The notes under the pieces: model-generated
What the model saw: the letters and a program-made list of their open reading frames with translations, nothing else
What the model was told of the DNA's origin: nothing
Databases searched by the model: none
Translations under genes and position numbers: made by a program
Part shown: positions 8,877 through 18,685 of the stretch, one piece after another
How positions within the stretch are numbered: the first letter of the stretch is position 1
Layout of the letters: every line of letters starts with the position of its first letter
Assembly (NCBI RefSeq): GCF_008831285.2
Contig: NC_045149.1
Location: 188,001-252,000, forward strand
Source of the DNA: Nymphaea colorata
Lineage: Eukaryota; Streptophyta; Magnoliopsida; Nymphaeales; Nymphaeaceae
Length of the DNA: 64,000 nucleotides
Direction of reading: 5' to 3'

Positions 8877-11040
8877 TATGCATACGAAGAACTTTAGCCA
8901 GCTTGTTGAATTTTATGAGCTTGAAAGGAAATGAGTTCCTCGAGTCTCCATCTAAACCCACAAGCATATGTGCTTAAGAAGATCTAATTAAGTATGGCTT
9001 GGTGAAGTAGAAATTGATGTCAACCATCGACATCTTTTGTCCGAATGAAGCAAATGATAAACCAGAAACAAGTTTGAAATAATTAAATAGAGAAAATTCT
9101 TTGACAGGACCGAAGCTAAGTATTGCCCTACTAAGATTGTGTTAAGTGTTAACTTTTAACACATAGGGTTCGGGGCAATTTTATTCTTATTCTGTACGAG
9201 GGTATTTTTATCCTTACGCCAATCCAGAAGCTCTTTCCAACCCCCTGATATCAGAAGATTCTCCTTTTTCTTATTTTTCGTTCGTTATAGCTTGCTCGAA
9301 CACCACCGACCTCGACGGTGAGTCTCTCTATTACGCCCGTAAGTTTTTCAAGAAGGCAGTTTATGAAATTTTTAAAATTAAAGAGTGTTTTTGAAATACT
9401 ACTTAATATTTGGGTCGATGTTGAATGTTTGGTAAGGGGAGGGTTTATCGAGCCCGAACCACCTCTTTCGATCTTCTTTTTTAAAATCCAAGAGCCCGGA
9501 CAAAATTTCTGCCCATTGGGGCATAATTTCCTTTTTTGTCCTTGCACGAATGTTCGTGGAGAAGGCTCGTCTTCCTCTCGCAGATGCTCTCTGCATGCAG
9601 CTGCTCATTCTCGTAGTGCACGGCTGCATCAGCTCCTCTTCCGCATCTCTATTGAGGTAAGCCGCAGGCTTGCCTCTTATTATCGCATTTTATTTCCAAA
9701 CGCCTGTGTTTCCTGTCTGCCTTTCCCCAAATCGCAGCCCTAGTCGTCTTCTTCGCCCTTTTAACATAGGGAGGGTCGTTTTAGATATACTTTATGTTTG
9801 AAAATGTGTTTAATTGGATCATAAATTTGCAAAGGACTGCTTACAACATGGATGTTATATGAATATCAGACATTCATGCGTTGTCCTTTTTCTTTGTTGG
9901 TTGCTAAATGCTTTTATCGGTTTAGTTATATTTGGGCCTATCCAATTGCACTTCCGAGCATTCATGGCATTATTGGCTTTTGCTTCAAATTGTGTATGTA
10001 TAGTTTCTTCTCATATTCTTGCGTAGTTCCAAATATTGCTTAGATCTTTCCTATAATTATGTTTTTCTTGTATTTGCAGTTATGACTTGTGACCTATTTT
10101 TGCTGATGGCTGATCAAATTTGTCGTGAGAAAGGGAAGGCTGAATTAGGCAGCTCATTGTTGTAGGCTGGCTTTAGCAGTCGTTGTCTGTTATGCATTTT
10201 CATTCGTTTTCTTCTTCCTTTCCTTATTAATTGATGGACTGCGCTTGTCTAAGACAGTCTTATTGTCAAAAAATGTTTCCCCTTAATGCAGCCCCAATTA
10301 ATTGTCATTGTAACTGTAGAAACACGAACAAGAAGAGGAAGAGAAACAACGATCACGATGTAACGTGGAAAACCCTCAACAAGAGGGAAAAAACCACGAA
10401 TGAGGAGGAGCCGGTGCCCACTAGCCGCCAGACTCTCTCTCTCCTTAGTCTTTCATTTACCCATAAGGATTAGGGTTACACGACTTAAATAATGCCCAAC
10501 AAGGGCTACAAGTTGGATCGGATACGGATCCGGACCCGGTCCCGAGACCCATCTAACATACTTCAACACTCCCCCTCAAGTTGGGCATACATATCAAACA
10601 TGCCCAACTTGGATACATTTCTCTCAAATGAGGTCTTACAATACAATGTCTTTTTTAACCAAATTTGTGAACCTGCCAGAACTGGAAAAGTCTGCCTCTG
10701 TTCTACATCCGGACACTTTTTTTTTTACTTTTGCTTTCTACAGACAGCCTTATAGTCAGAGTCTAACAATGTCCAATCCCATAGTTGTCATTATCATTTC
10801 CCTAATGATTTTACAAAAGTCGCTGCATAGGACTGGTTTATCCTGGGTTTCGTTCAAGGACAAAGAAGAGCTTAACCTAAACTCCTTGCAAAGCTTTCGA
10901 TCAATGACTTAACATTTATGCGAACTCGTCACCCTTAAACCAATCTTTTATGTAGAATATCATACTTTTATGGGAGAGTTGGTTAAGTTCATTTTTCTAC
11001 CCAGTCTACCCATCTTGTTTTGCAATCACCCCTCTCTCTA
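8877..11040. other. Repeat-rich non-coding interval
   Basis: No confident gene. Around 9540-9770 is a CT-rich leader-like stretch ending in GAG|GTAAGC, which could be an old untranslated first exon. Around 10310-10640 the sequence carries CACTCCCCCTCAAGTTGGGC and CATGCCCAACTTGGATAC, a phrase I associate with plant LTR-retrotransposon-derived repeats, preceded by a tail rich in AAGAGGAAGAG. The boundaries are not visible. Confidence 0.4.
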
Positions 11041-11663
11041 GGGACTAGAGTTCATGCCTCTTGGTGATATACCATTTGATGTCAAGAACTATTGCAAACG
11101 ATTTTTTTTTTATTTTGTTTAAAAACATTTTAAAGATGCTTTCTCTCACAATGATATGTCTTTGCTTTACTCTTAGTATCCTCCCGAGTATGAGAAAATT
11201 TCAAGTTTTTGTTGTCAACCAATGGAAGAGGCAAGTTGAAAAAATTCTGGATATGAACATTAAGGAAAATTCCTATGAAGCTGAGAAAGTCAAGACTAGG
11301 AAATGCTATTGTCTCTAGTGTTCAAACATTTGCAAGGATTTAGCATGAAATATACTAAGAGAGAAGCCACAATGTTATGTAAGATCTTGGCAGGTAGCAA
11401 AATGAGAGTTGAGAGATGGGCTCGGGGCTTGTGTAGTTGTTCCTCTGAGTCAGTAATCAAGAGTACCAGATAGACATATAGTTGATTTATGTCTATTTCG
11501 CGAAGATAATGACTTACGAACCTTTAGCTTGTCGAAAACCCGTAAGGTGAAGCGGGTTGGACACGTGATAAAGCTACACATAACCACCAAAGCGGTGGAG
11601 CTTCGTAGTATCCTTTGAGGTGGTGAGGTATTCCCTCAAAGGTGAAGGTCGGCCTGAAAACAA
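11041..11663. repeat. Repeat X, tail part, copy A
   Basis: Aligns with 14072-14632. Shared blocks include CATTTGATGTCAAG, GAGAAAGTCAAGACTAGG, GAGTTGAGAGATGGGCTCGG, GGCTTGTGTAGTTGTTCCTC, CAAAGCGGTGGAGCTTCGTA, TATTCCCTCAAAGGTGAAGG and TCGGCCTGAAAA, after which the two copies diverge sharply. The divergence point lies about 30 bp before the first exon of the DUF21 fragment. Tandem or LTR-like status is unknown. Confidence 0.75.
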
Positions 11664-11695
11664 AGAATAAGCTGGCACTGTTTTTGTGTTTCCAG

Positions 11696-12665
11696 GCTCT
11701 CCCAATATATCTGGAAAAGATTCTCCATCCATTTGTTGTAGTGGTCTTGTCTGTTACATTCGTTTTAACTTTTGGGGAGGTAAGCTGGCACTGTTTTGTG
11801 CAAGTGAGTTCATAATCACGAGTTTTCTGATTATTGTATTTTGATATTAAAAGGCGGTTTTAAGTTCTTTGATTCTTCCTATGTTACTATTAGGAGAGGC
11901 TACTCTTAGTCGATGAGTGAATTTCTGATTTCGACATTAAACTTTTGCAGATCATTCCAGAGGCCATCTGTTCAAGATATAGACTTGCTGTGGGTGCCAA
12001 TTTTGGTAGGGCTTATCCATATTCTGATGATAATTTGCTATCCAATAGCTTATCCAATCGGGAAGGTGACCCCATGCAGAAAAATCGTTTTGTTCTGTAA
12101 AAGATAAATTCAGTTTTGATTTCCTGAACATACACTATTTTTCTTGCTGAAGGAAAGCCTATCCTTACATTTGTTATTTTGAAAAGCATTCTTAAACAAT
12201 CATGGACATGTTTTGTGATTATTTTGAACTTCGGTGCTTCTTAAGAAAGTTTTAACTTTAAAAAGGAAAGCCACATGGAAACGATATCTGGGTTTGTCAA
12301 GATGAGAAATACTTCGGGAGGCCTGCAGCTGCATGCTACAACATATTCTCTAGTTTGCATAGCGATTTTCTGTTTTTGTAGATCCTGGAGTTTCTGCTTG
12401 GACATAATGAGTCTGCATTTTTCAGGCGTGCACAACTAAAAGCTCTTGTTTCTATCCATAGCAAAGAGGTATTCTTTCTTTATTTAAGAACTCTTTCTCT
12501 GCTAAACCTCCTGTGGTGTAAACAGTGATATTTTTCTCCACGTCTGCATTAGTTAATCTATCTATTACTTCTCTGTTTGTTGCAATGCCACAGGTTGGTA
12601 AAGGTGGGGAACTAACACATGATGAGGCAACAATTATTAGTGGTGCACTCGATTTGATTGAAAAG
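11696..12665 (+). pseudogene. DUF21/CBS-domain (CNNM-like) membrane protein, four-exon fragment
   Basis: Four consecutive exons with GT-AG borders match the middle of plant CBSDUF proteins. 11696-11779 gives ALPIYLEKILHPF and VVLSVTFVLTFGE. 11951-12065 gives IIPEAICSRYRLAVGANF and, in another frame, ILMIICYPIAYPIGK. 12382-12468 gives ILEFLLGHNESAFFRRAQLK and ALVSIHSKE. 12594-12665 gives VGKGGELTHDEATIISGALD and LIEK. The second exon is 115 nt where 114 would keep frame, so an extra base in AATTTTGGTAGGG breaks it. The N-terminal exons and everything after LIEK (the CBS part) are absent. Intact proteins of this type are multi-membrane-spanning proteins linked to divalent cation handling. The missing ends plus retained introns point to a captured or truncated genomic fragment. 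Confidence 0.85.
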
Positions 12666-13035
12666 GTATGGAATACAAAAAGCTTGTTCAGGTTAAGGCA
12701 CTAGTGCAAGAGTGTCCAGATTTTCACTGAAGTAATTAAGCAAGACACTCAACTTTTACGTGCCTTGCAGTTGTATGATTTGTAAACCTATGGCGAACAA
12801 GAACTTGGTGCTCTTTTCCACTTTGTTTACATTCTAGATTATGGGCATCTGTTCTGTTAATCTCTTAATGTGAGGCATGTTCAACATTCCTTCTTTTATC
12901 ATTCTAAATTATGGGCATCGGAATAGGTTCTGTTACTGTGAGGCATGTTCAATTTTTTTGTTTTGGATTATCTTTTCAAAAGTGTTTGAACTATGCACTT
13001 AATATGGTTTGCCTCTTCTATTGCTTTTAGGGGGC
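12666..13035. other. Non-coding interval after the DUF21 fragment
   Basis: Intron-like AT-rich sequence, probably the remainder of the intron following the last DUF21 exon. It contains an imperfect direct repeat (ATTATGGGCATC and GTGAGGCATGTTCAA, each twice, about 12838-12950). No exon for the next conserved part of the protein is found. Confidence 0.5.
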
Positions 13036-13195
13036 CTGGAAATATCCTGTAGCAGAGGAGATAAAATTCAAACTTTTATAATTTTTCTCATTCCATCAAA
13101 CATGGAATTATATTTTTTACTGTTAAACACGTTTCCGTAAATATATTTTTTCAGAAATTTGTTTCCACCGCGAGAGGTGGAAACAAATTTCCAGG
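13036..13195. mobile_element. Foldback/MITE element, copy 2, ending in a 16-bp hairpin
   Basis: The sequence begins CCTGGAAATATCCTGTAGCAG, contains CATCAAACATGGAATTATAT and TTTACTGTTAAA, and ends in a hairpin: GAAATTTGTTTCCACC (13154-13169), loop GCGAGA, GGTGGAAACAAATTTC (13176-13191). The element at 61321-61510 has the same order (CCTGGAAATTTACTGTAGCAG, CATCAAAC, TTTACCGTTAAAA, hairpin). It is followed directly by a CT-rich minisatellite, as the 61-kb copy is by a GA-rich one. Confidence 0.7.
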
Positions 13196-13295
13196 TTTTC
13201 TTTTTCTGCCCGTTAGGGCACCCACGCATCGCCTCCCTCTCCCTCCTGCCGCAGGCCTGCAGCTGCCTCCCTTGGTAGCCTCCTCCTGCCTGCTG

Positions 13296-13460
13296 CTGGT
13301 CGTCTTTCTCGCACTCTGAGTCTCCTTCTCCCCTCGTCGTCTCTCTCGCCCTCAGAGTCTCCTTCTCCCCTCGTCGTCTCTCTCGCCCTCCAAGTCTCCT
13401 TCTCCCTCGTCGTCTCTCTCGCCCTCTCACTCTCCTGCTCCCCTCCTCGTCTCTCTCGCC
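13296..13460. repeat. CT-rich minisatellite, period 36-37 bp, about 4.5 units
   Basis: The motif CTCGTCGTCTCTCTCGCCCT with a variable AGTCTCCTTCTCCC tail recurs at 13333, 13370, 13406 and 13443, with a degenerate unit before 13333. It makes an Arg/Glu-rich ORF on the minus strand (RERRRGR type) that I do not regard as a gene. Confidence 0.85.
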
Positions 13461-13637
13461 CTTGCTGAAGAAGAAGCCCTCCATGATTCCATCTCTTCCT
13501 CTCTCGATTGTTCCTCTGTGAGCAGATCTGCAAGGTTTTCGTCGAAAGGTTAGTGTTTGAACATGAATGGTGAACATTTAGGGTTTTGTTGTTTTTCTGG
13601 ATTCGGTGGTCGGCTTTTGGCGTTGCAAACCCTTTTG
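13411..13637. repeat. Repeat X, head part, copy B
   Basis: Nearly identical to 15477-15692, apart from an indel near CCATGATTC and scattered substitutions. Both read CTTGCTGAAGAAGAAGCCCT, CTCGATTGTTCCTCTGTGAG, TTTTCGTCGAAAGGTTAGTG, AGGGTTTTGTTGTTTTTCTG and ATTCGGTGGTCGGCTTTTGG. They part right after GTTGCRAACCCTTT. It resembles a 5' leader plus the start of a short ORF. Confidence 0.85.
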
Positions 13638-14071
13638 TTGTCCATAGAATTTTCACCGGTCTTCATTTTTTTTAGAATTTTGGATATTTAGTCATTAACC
13701 TCACACGACATTAGTGGAAAGGTTTGCTTTGTTGTTTTCTTTTCTTTTTTTTTTTGAGTGAAATTTTATATCTTATAGTTGGCATGGGTTCGACTTAGTA
13801 AATATAGGTTCACTTCTTCGTTTTTAGGATGTGTTTGTGTTCTTATAAACAGTTTAATTTTTTTTGCTTGAATTCTTGATTTATTTAGCAAAAGGTGCGA
13901 GGAAGGAGTGATTAAACTGGTGGGGACAGAGTGGAACAGATGATTTGTATTTAATTTTGAATTTGATAGTTTGATCTTCCCTACTTCTATAGGAGAGCAT
14001 ATGAAGTTCCTCTTCTACCCAACAAATCAGTCTGATTCCATAAAAACTCCTCTTTTGGAAGAAGAGAGTTC
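13638..14071. other. Interval between the head and tail parts of repeat X
   Basis: AT-rich and intron-like. The last ~100 bp are distantly similar to 10960-11040, suggesting repeat X extends further left than the clear match. No gene is recognised. Confidence 0.4.
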
Positions 14072-14632
14072 CTACTTCCAGGTGATATGCCATTTGATGT
14101 CAAGTACTTTTTTGAAAGAGAAAATTTTTAATTGTGCCTCAAAACATTTTAAAAGTGCCTTATCACGCAATGATATGCCTTCGTTTTGTTCTTACTACCT
14201 GCCCAAGTAAAAGGAAGCTTTCAAGTTTTTTTTGTTGTCAATCATTGGAAGCCTGAGAAAGTCAAGACTAGGAGATGCTATTGACTCTAGTGATCAAGTG
14301 TCTGTAAGGGTTTAGCAGGAAAATATCCTAAGAGAGAAGCCGTAATGCCTTATAAAATATTGGCAGGTAGCAAAATAAGAGTTGAGAGATGGGCTCGGGG
14401 CTTGTGTAGTTGTTCCTCTGGGTTAATAATCAAGAGTACCGGGTAGGCATATAGGTGATTTATGTCTATGCCGCGAAGATAATGACTTATGAACTTTTGG
14501 CATGTTGAAAACCCACAAGGTGAAACGGGTTGATACGTGACAAAACAACACCTGACCACCAAAGCGGTGGAGCTTCGTAGTAGCCTTTGGGGTGGTGAGG
14601 TATTCCCTCAAAGGTGAAGGTCGGCCTGAAAA
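14072..14632. repeat. Repeat X, tail part, copy B
   Basis: Partner of 11041-11663, with the same blocks in the same order and the same end point GGTGAAGGTCGGCCTGAAAA, after which this copy runs into an A-rich tract. Several small indels show the two copies are old. Confidence 0.75.
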
Positions 14633-15476
14633 AGAAAATCAAAAGCAAGAAAAAATGAAAAGGCAAAAAGCAAAATGCAAAAAAAAAAAAAGAAGCAAAA
14701 CAAAAAAAAAACAAAAAAGGTGCCTGTCAAGAGATAAATGGCATGAAGGCTGAACTCGAAGGAATTGAAATGCGACAATCTTTCATGGATGTGCGATCCT
14801 TGGGTCAATATCTGCTCTTGTTTTTGATTTCCTAAGACGTTGAGGATGATTACTTTATGTTCATTTTTTCAAAATTTAAAGGCTTCCCTTCTAGAGATTC
14901 AACAACATTGATGCGAAATAAATCCCGATGCTTGTACGGTATTGAGGGTAAATGAAGGGCATATCATTTGCACAACACGAGCACGTTCTGCTTATGATTT
15001 AAATTGATGATTTATAAACTATTTAAAAGTAAACACTTGACATCTCTTGTAATGTTTCCTGGCTTCATGGGCATATGAGAAACTCCCAGCCCCTCTCTGT
15101 TTTTGAAAAATGTTGTCATTTTTATTACCAAACCGCTAGTCCAGCATAGAATAGATGAAACCCCTCAAACATATTCCACTCATGCTGAGTGTAATGAATT
15201 TTTCATCTTTCCCTTTCCATGTTCCCATCACAATTTGTTTTCTTGTGAAGGCTAGACAATATTTTTGTTGATTTATCTTTTAAGGTTTGCTTAGGAAATG
15301 GTTTGAAAGAGTTGTTAGCTTTTAACTTTTTTATCATTAGTTTTTTTTTTATTTACATTGTCAGTGTCTTCTGATTCATGCAGCTGATGTCGAAGTTTAA
15401 AACCCAACTCATCGGTGTTCTTGTGGATGTACAGTGGTTTTGGATAAGCCGATACATGTTGCACAAGAGTTTGATC
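14633..15476. other. Non-coding interval
   Basis: A-rich at the start (AAAAAGAAGCAAAAC), otherwise featureless AT-rich DNA. No gene is recognised. Confidence 0.5.
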
Positions 15477-15692
15477 TTGTCTCTCTCGCCCTCTCACTCT
15501 CCTACTCCCCTCCTCATCTCTCTCACCCTTGCTGAAGAAGAAGCCCTCTGTCTCTTCCTCTCTCGATTGTTCCTCTGTGAGCATATCTGCATGGTTTTCG
15601 TCGAAAGGTTAGTGTTTGAACATGAGTGGTGAAGATTTAGGGTTTTGTTGTTTTTCTGAATTCGGTGGTCGGCTTTTGGTGTTGCGAACCCT
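15477..15692. repeat. Repeat X, head part, copy C, fused to the flippase fragment
   Basis: Partner of 13411-13637. Its right border coincides with the first codons of the ALA2 homology: TTGCGAACCCTTTGC is both the repeat end and Leu-Arg-Thr-Leu-Cys of the flippase. The short ORF of the repeat (ATG at 15622) runs in frame into the flippase exon, making a chimeric reading frame up to 15810. Confidence 0.8.
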
Positions 15693-17292
15693 TTGCTTGC
15701 CATGGTGTGAATTATCAGAAGATGAATATAGAGAATGGTCTGTGTTGTTTAAAGAGGCTAATGCTTCTCTAGTTGACTGGGAGGTGAGCTGTTTACCTTT
15801 GAGATCTTGATTTTTCTCTACTTTCTGGTTTCTGTTTAAGTGATTCTTTCCTACTGAACTCTGGCTTTGGTGAAATGTTTGAGTCGTATAATGAAGTATA
15901 ATGAAGATGTAAAGTTTGTCAATGCATGCAAATCATTCCCTTTAGTGGAGAAGTGCTGAAGTTTGCCAACGTTTGGAACACAGTCTTGAGGTTCTTGGAG
16001 TTGCTGCAACAGAGCAGGTGATTCTCTTTTTCCTTCTCTGGGGGGTATTGTTTCATGCGAGAGCATTCCTTTTGGTTTGACTTAAGTAGATTGTCTTCGT
16101 TTTCTTTTGGATGCCATTGCAGGAAATTGTTCCTGAAACAATCGATCTGCTTCGGAAGGCTGGAATCAACTTTTGGATGCTTACTGGTGATAAACAAAAT
16201 ACAGCCATTCAGATAGCGCTCTCTTGCAACCTAATTTCTCCTGGTTAGTCATGCTTCATTCTTCTTTTCTCACGAGCCTAGGTCACTTTTGTCTCGTCAA
16301 GGCAGATTGTCACAAAGAGCTAAAACGTTTTCTCTTTTTGGCATTTGATAACTTTCGTAAAGAAAATTAATAATCTTTTACTATATAAGATCATGAACTT
16401 TCTTTTGTGTGCAAGCTGTATGTGGATGTGATCAGAATGTGGTCTTAGTTCTCTTTTCTTCATGCAAGATCTTCAGTATGTGGATGAAGGGAAGATGCCC
16501 TTGATCTTGTTTTGTGCTGCTGTTGGTGGAGACTCAGGCCTGCACAAATGGTGTAGGCATACGTGAGAAAGCTAATAGGAAGACTGCTAGCATCCAGATC
16601 TAATAGTATGGTTCCTTTTGATAAACTTGCTGATGTTGTTTCTGTTGGACATGATCCTCCTTATTTCTTGCGCTTTCTATCACAAACTACACTTAATCAT
16701 GCATAAGCTATCAAATGATAGTAGAACTTATGTCAGTTAGATCATGCAGAGCCAAAAGGACAGCTTCTGTTAATAAATGGAAGGACAGAAGATGAAGTTG
16801 CAAGGAGCTTGGAAAGGGTGTTGCTTACAATGGGAATAAGCACCTCAGAGCCTAAGGTGCAAACTTTGTCATTTTATAAATGAATTGCATAAATTGTATA
16901 ATACAAAATTTATGAATGTGAGGAGCCATTTCAAGAAATCTATTTTCATGTTGTCAAATTCACCAAGTTTTTTTTTTCTCTGAGGGTATCACTACCTTAT
17001 CTGTAACTCATAGATATCCGAATACTTTGAAGTATCCTTTTGCTGCTAATGTATTGTCACTAGGCACACAGTAGAAAATGGTATAATTTTGTCCAGTTAA
17101 AAGTGCCAGTGGATGCTTTGAGTTCTCTAAAAAGAGTTAGAATTGGTGTCTTCTGCATCCAGGATGTTGCTTTTGTTATTGATGGTTGGGCTCTGGAGAT
17201 TACACAAGCATAGACGTGCATCATTTGCTGAATTGGCTGTTCTATCAAGAACTGCTGTTTGTTGCCGTGTTACTCTATCGCAAAAAGCTCAG
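15682..17292 (+). pseudogene. P4-type phospholipid flippase (ALA2-like), five-exon fragment
   Basis: Exons: 15682-15783 (LRTLCLPWCELSEDEYREW, FKEANASLVDWE), 15946-16017 (WRSAEVCQRLEHSLEVLGV), 16123-16243 ([20 protein letters not shown] then [18 protein letters not shown]), 16750-16856 (PKGQLLLINGRTEDEVARSL, LLTMGISTSEPK) and 17163-17292 (DVAFVIDGWALEIT; after a slip ASFAELAVLSRTAVCCRVTL and SQKAQ). Order and borders match plant ALA2, covering part of the nucleotide-binding and phosphorylation domains including the TGDK motif. Defects: exon 2 seems to lack about three codons after VAAT. Exon 5 is 130 nt where 132 is expected, and reads TAG in the original frame. The N-terminal half with the phosphorylated Asp, the hinge after SQKAQ and all C-terminal membrane spans are absent. 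Intact ALA2 flips phosphatidylserine in the endomembrane system. This copy cannot. Confidence 0.9.
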
Positions 17293-17929
17293 GTAAACTG
17301 GTTTACTTCCTCCCGTGTGCCTGCTTTCTCATAGTGCTCCCTTTGTTTCTGCATCTTCTGTTGCACAAGGCAGCCCTCTTCTCTTTGTGTTGTTCTTATT
17401 GTTGGTATACTTTACCGACTACTGTTGGTGTATTTTACTGAATATCTTGTTACAACTTCGGGCATAGCCTTTTATGGTTGGGTTACTTTGTTGAATAATG
17501 TATATTTTATGTTGTTTTCTCAAATGTGGGGCTTATCAGCTGTAAATTTGGTCTCAAGGGTTAGTCCTTTGTGAGAGCCAACATTCTGAGGTTGTCCAAA
17601 GATCTCCTCTAATCATTTAAGCTCCTGATTGGACGATAATTGGTTTAATTAATCAAGTTTTCTTGAATTAGATATAAGACCACTATTTGTAGTGGATGAA
17701 GGGTGCATGTGACTAAAATTTACAGTGCCTAGGAAAGGAGATGGCACTGACACTTCTTCCATTGCTTTTGGGCATAATGAAAAGTATGACTCTTATTAAG
17801 AAAACGTGGCTGCATGTAAAACTTATCACATTGTGTTTTAAAAGTTTACCACATGTAAAGTTTGAATGTTACTATATGAGTCTACGCTTTTCCTTGTTAT
17901 TGTTGTTTATGTGCTATATCAATCTTCCT
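17293..17929. other. Non-coding interval between flippase fragment and MITE
   Basis: The start is probably the remainder of the flippase intron after SQKAQ. The next conserved exon (the DGGNDV region) is not found here. Confidence 0.5.
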
Positions 17930-18165
17930 CTTCTAGAAAATGTGAAAAAATGTTTCCTTAGTATCAAACTAAGAATTAATTTTCTGAAAATGTGGAAATA
18001 TATTTCCTTATCATCAAACACAGAAATATATTTTTAGAAATATATTTCTCAGTCATCACACACACATGAAAATGGGAATCAGAAATATTTTTCCCATTCC
18101 TTTTTTCCAGGAAATATATTTCCAGAAATATATTTCTAATTCCATATTTGCAGGCCATCAAACTA
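17930..18165. mobile_element. MITE-like element, copy B
   Basis: Partner of 7380-7625. It lies between the flippase fragment and the isocitrate dehydrogenase fragment and ends GGCCATCAAAC. Palindromic GGAAATATATTTCC boxes fill it. Non-coding. Confidence 0.7.
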
Positions 18166-18202
18166 ACTGAATTCCTTGTTTCATGCTATCCATCTAATTC
18201 AG

Positions 18203-18685
18203 ATTTACTGCTTACAAAACCTGATTATGTGGCAATTCATGAGAACATGGAAGGAGAGTACGGTAGTCTGGAGAATCAGTGAGCAATGCTAATCTCTTGT
18301 TTTTCTCTTGCCCTCTTTTTCAAGCTTTTCAGTTAATTTTTTCCTCTGTAATCAGGTTGTTAGAGGAGTTGTTGACAGTCTCAAAATCATTACCAGACAA
18401 GCTAGTCTGACATTTGGAGAATATGCTTTTCACTATGCTAAAACCCATGGAAGAAAAAAAGTTTCTCTCATACACAAAGCAAACATTAGGAAGAAGACTG
18501 ATGGACTTTTTCTTAAGGTACATTTATATTTGCTTTCCATTTCCGAGATGATGATTTCTCTCTTCTTTGATCTCACTTAGCTTTCCATTCTCATTGGTTG
18601 CAGTGCTGCCGAGAGGGTAGCAGAAAAGTATCCAGAGATCTATTATGAGGAAGTCATCATTGATAACTGTTGTATGATTATCACA
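18203..18685 (+). pseudogene. NAD-dependent isocitrate dehydrogenase subunit, three-exon fragment
   Basis: 18203-18280 encodes KPDYVAIHENMEGEYGSLEN (the RENTEGEYSGLEH region of NAD-IDH). 18356-18517 encodes VVRGVVDSLKIITRQASLTF and THGRKKVSLIHKANIRKKTD with GLFLK. From 18604 it resumes with CCRE and, one base out of frame, AEKYPEIYYEEVIIDNCCM, then homology stops. The active-site Arg of REN is His here, the donor after the first exon reads CAGTGAGC (one G short of CAG|GTGAGC), and an extra G in GAGAGGGTAG shifts the third exon. Intact plant IDH regulatory and catalytic subunits form the mitochondrial TCA-cycle enzyme. This fragment lacks the mitochondrial presequence, the N-terminal half and the C-terminal third. 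Confidence 0.88.

Noticed and set aside
10310-10640. LTR of a Copia retrotransposon
   Set aside because: A familiar plant repeat phrase (CTCCCCCTCAAGTTGGGC) is present, but I see no paired LTR, PBS or coding domain, so it is left as an unclassified repeat.
13068-13656. Arg/Glu-rich minus-strand ORFs of 147-169 codons
   Set aside because: Produced by the CT-rich 36-37-bp minisatellite and adjoining leader-like sequence; the repeat period explains the peptide repeat.
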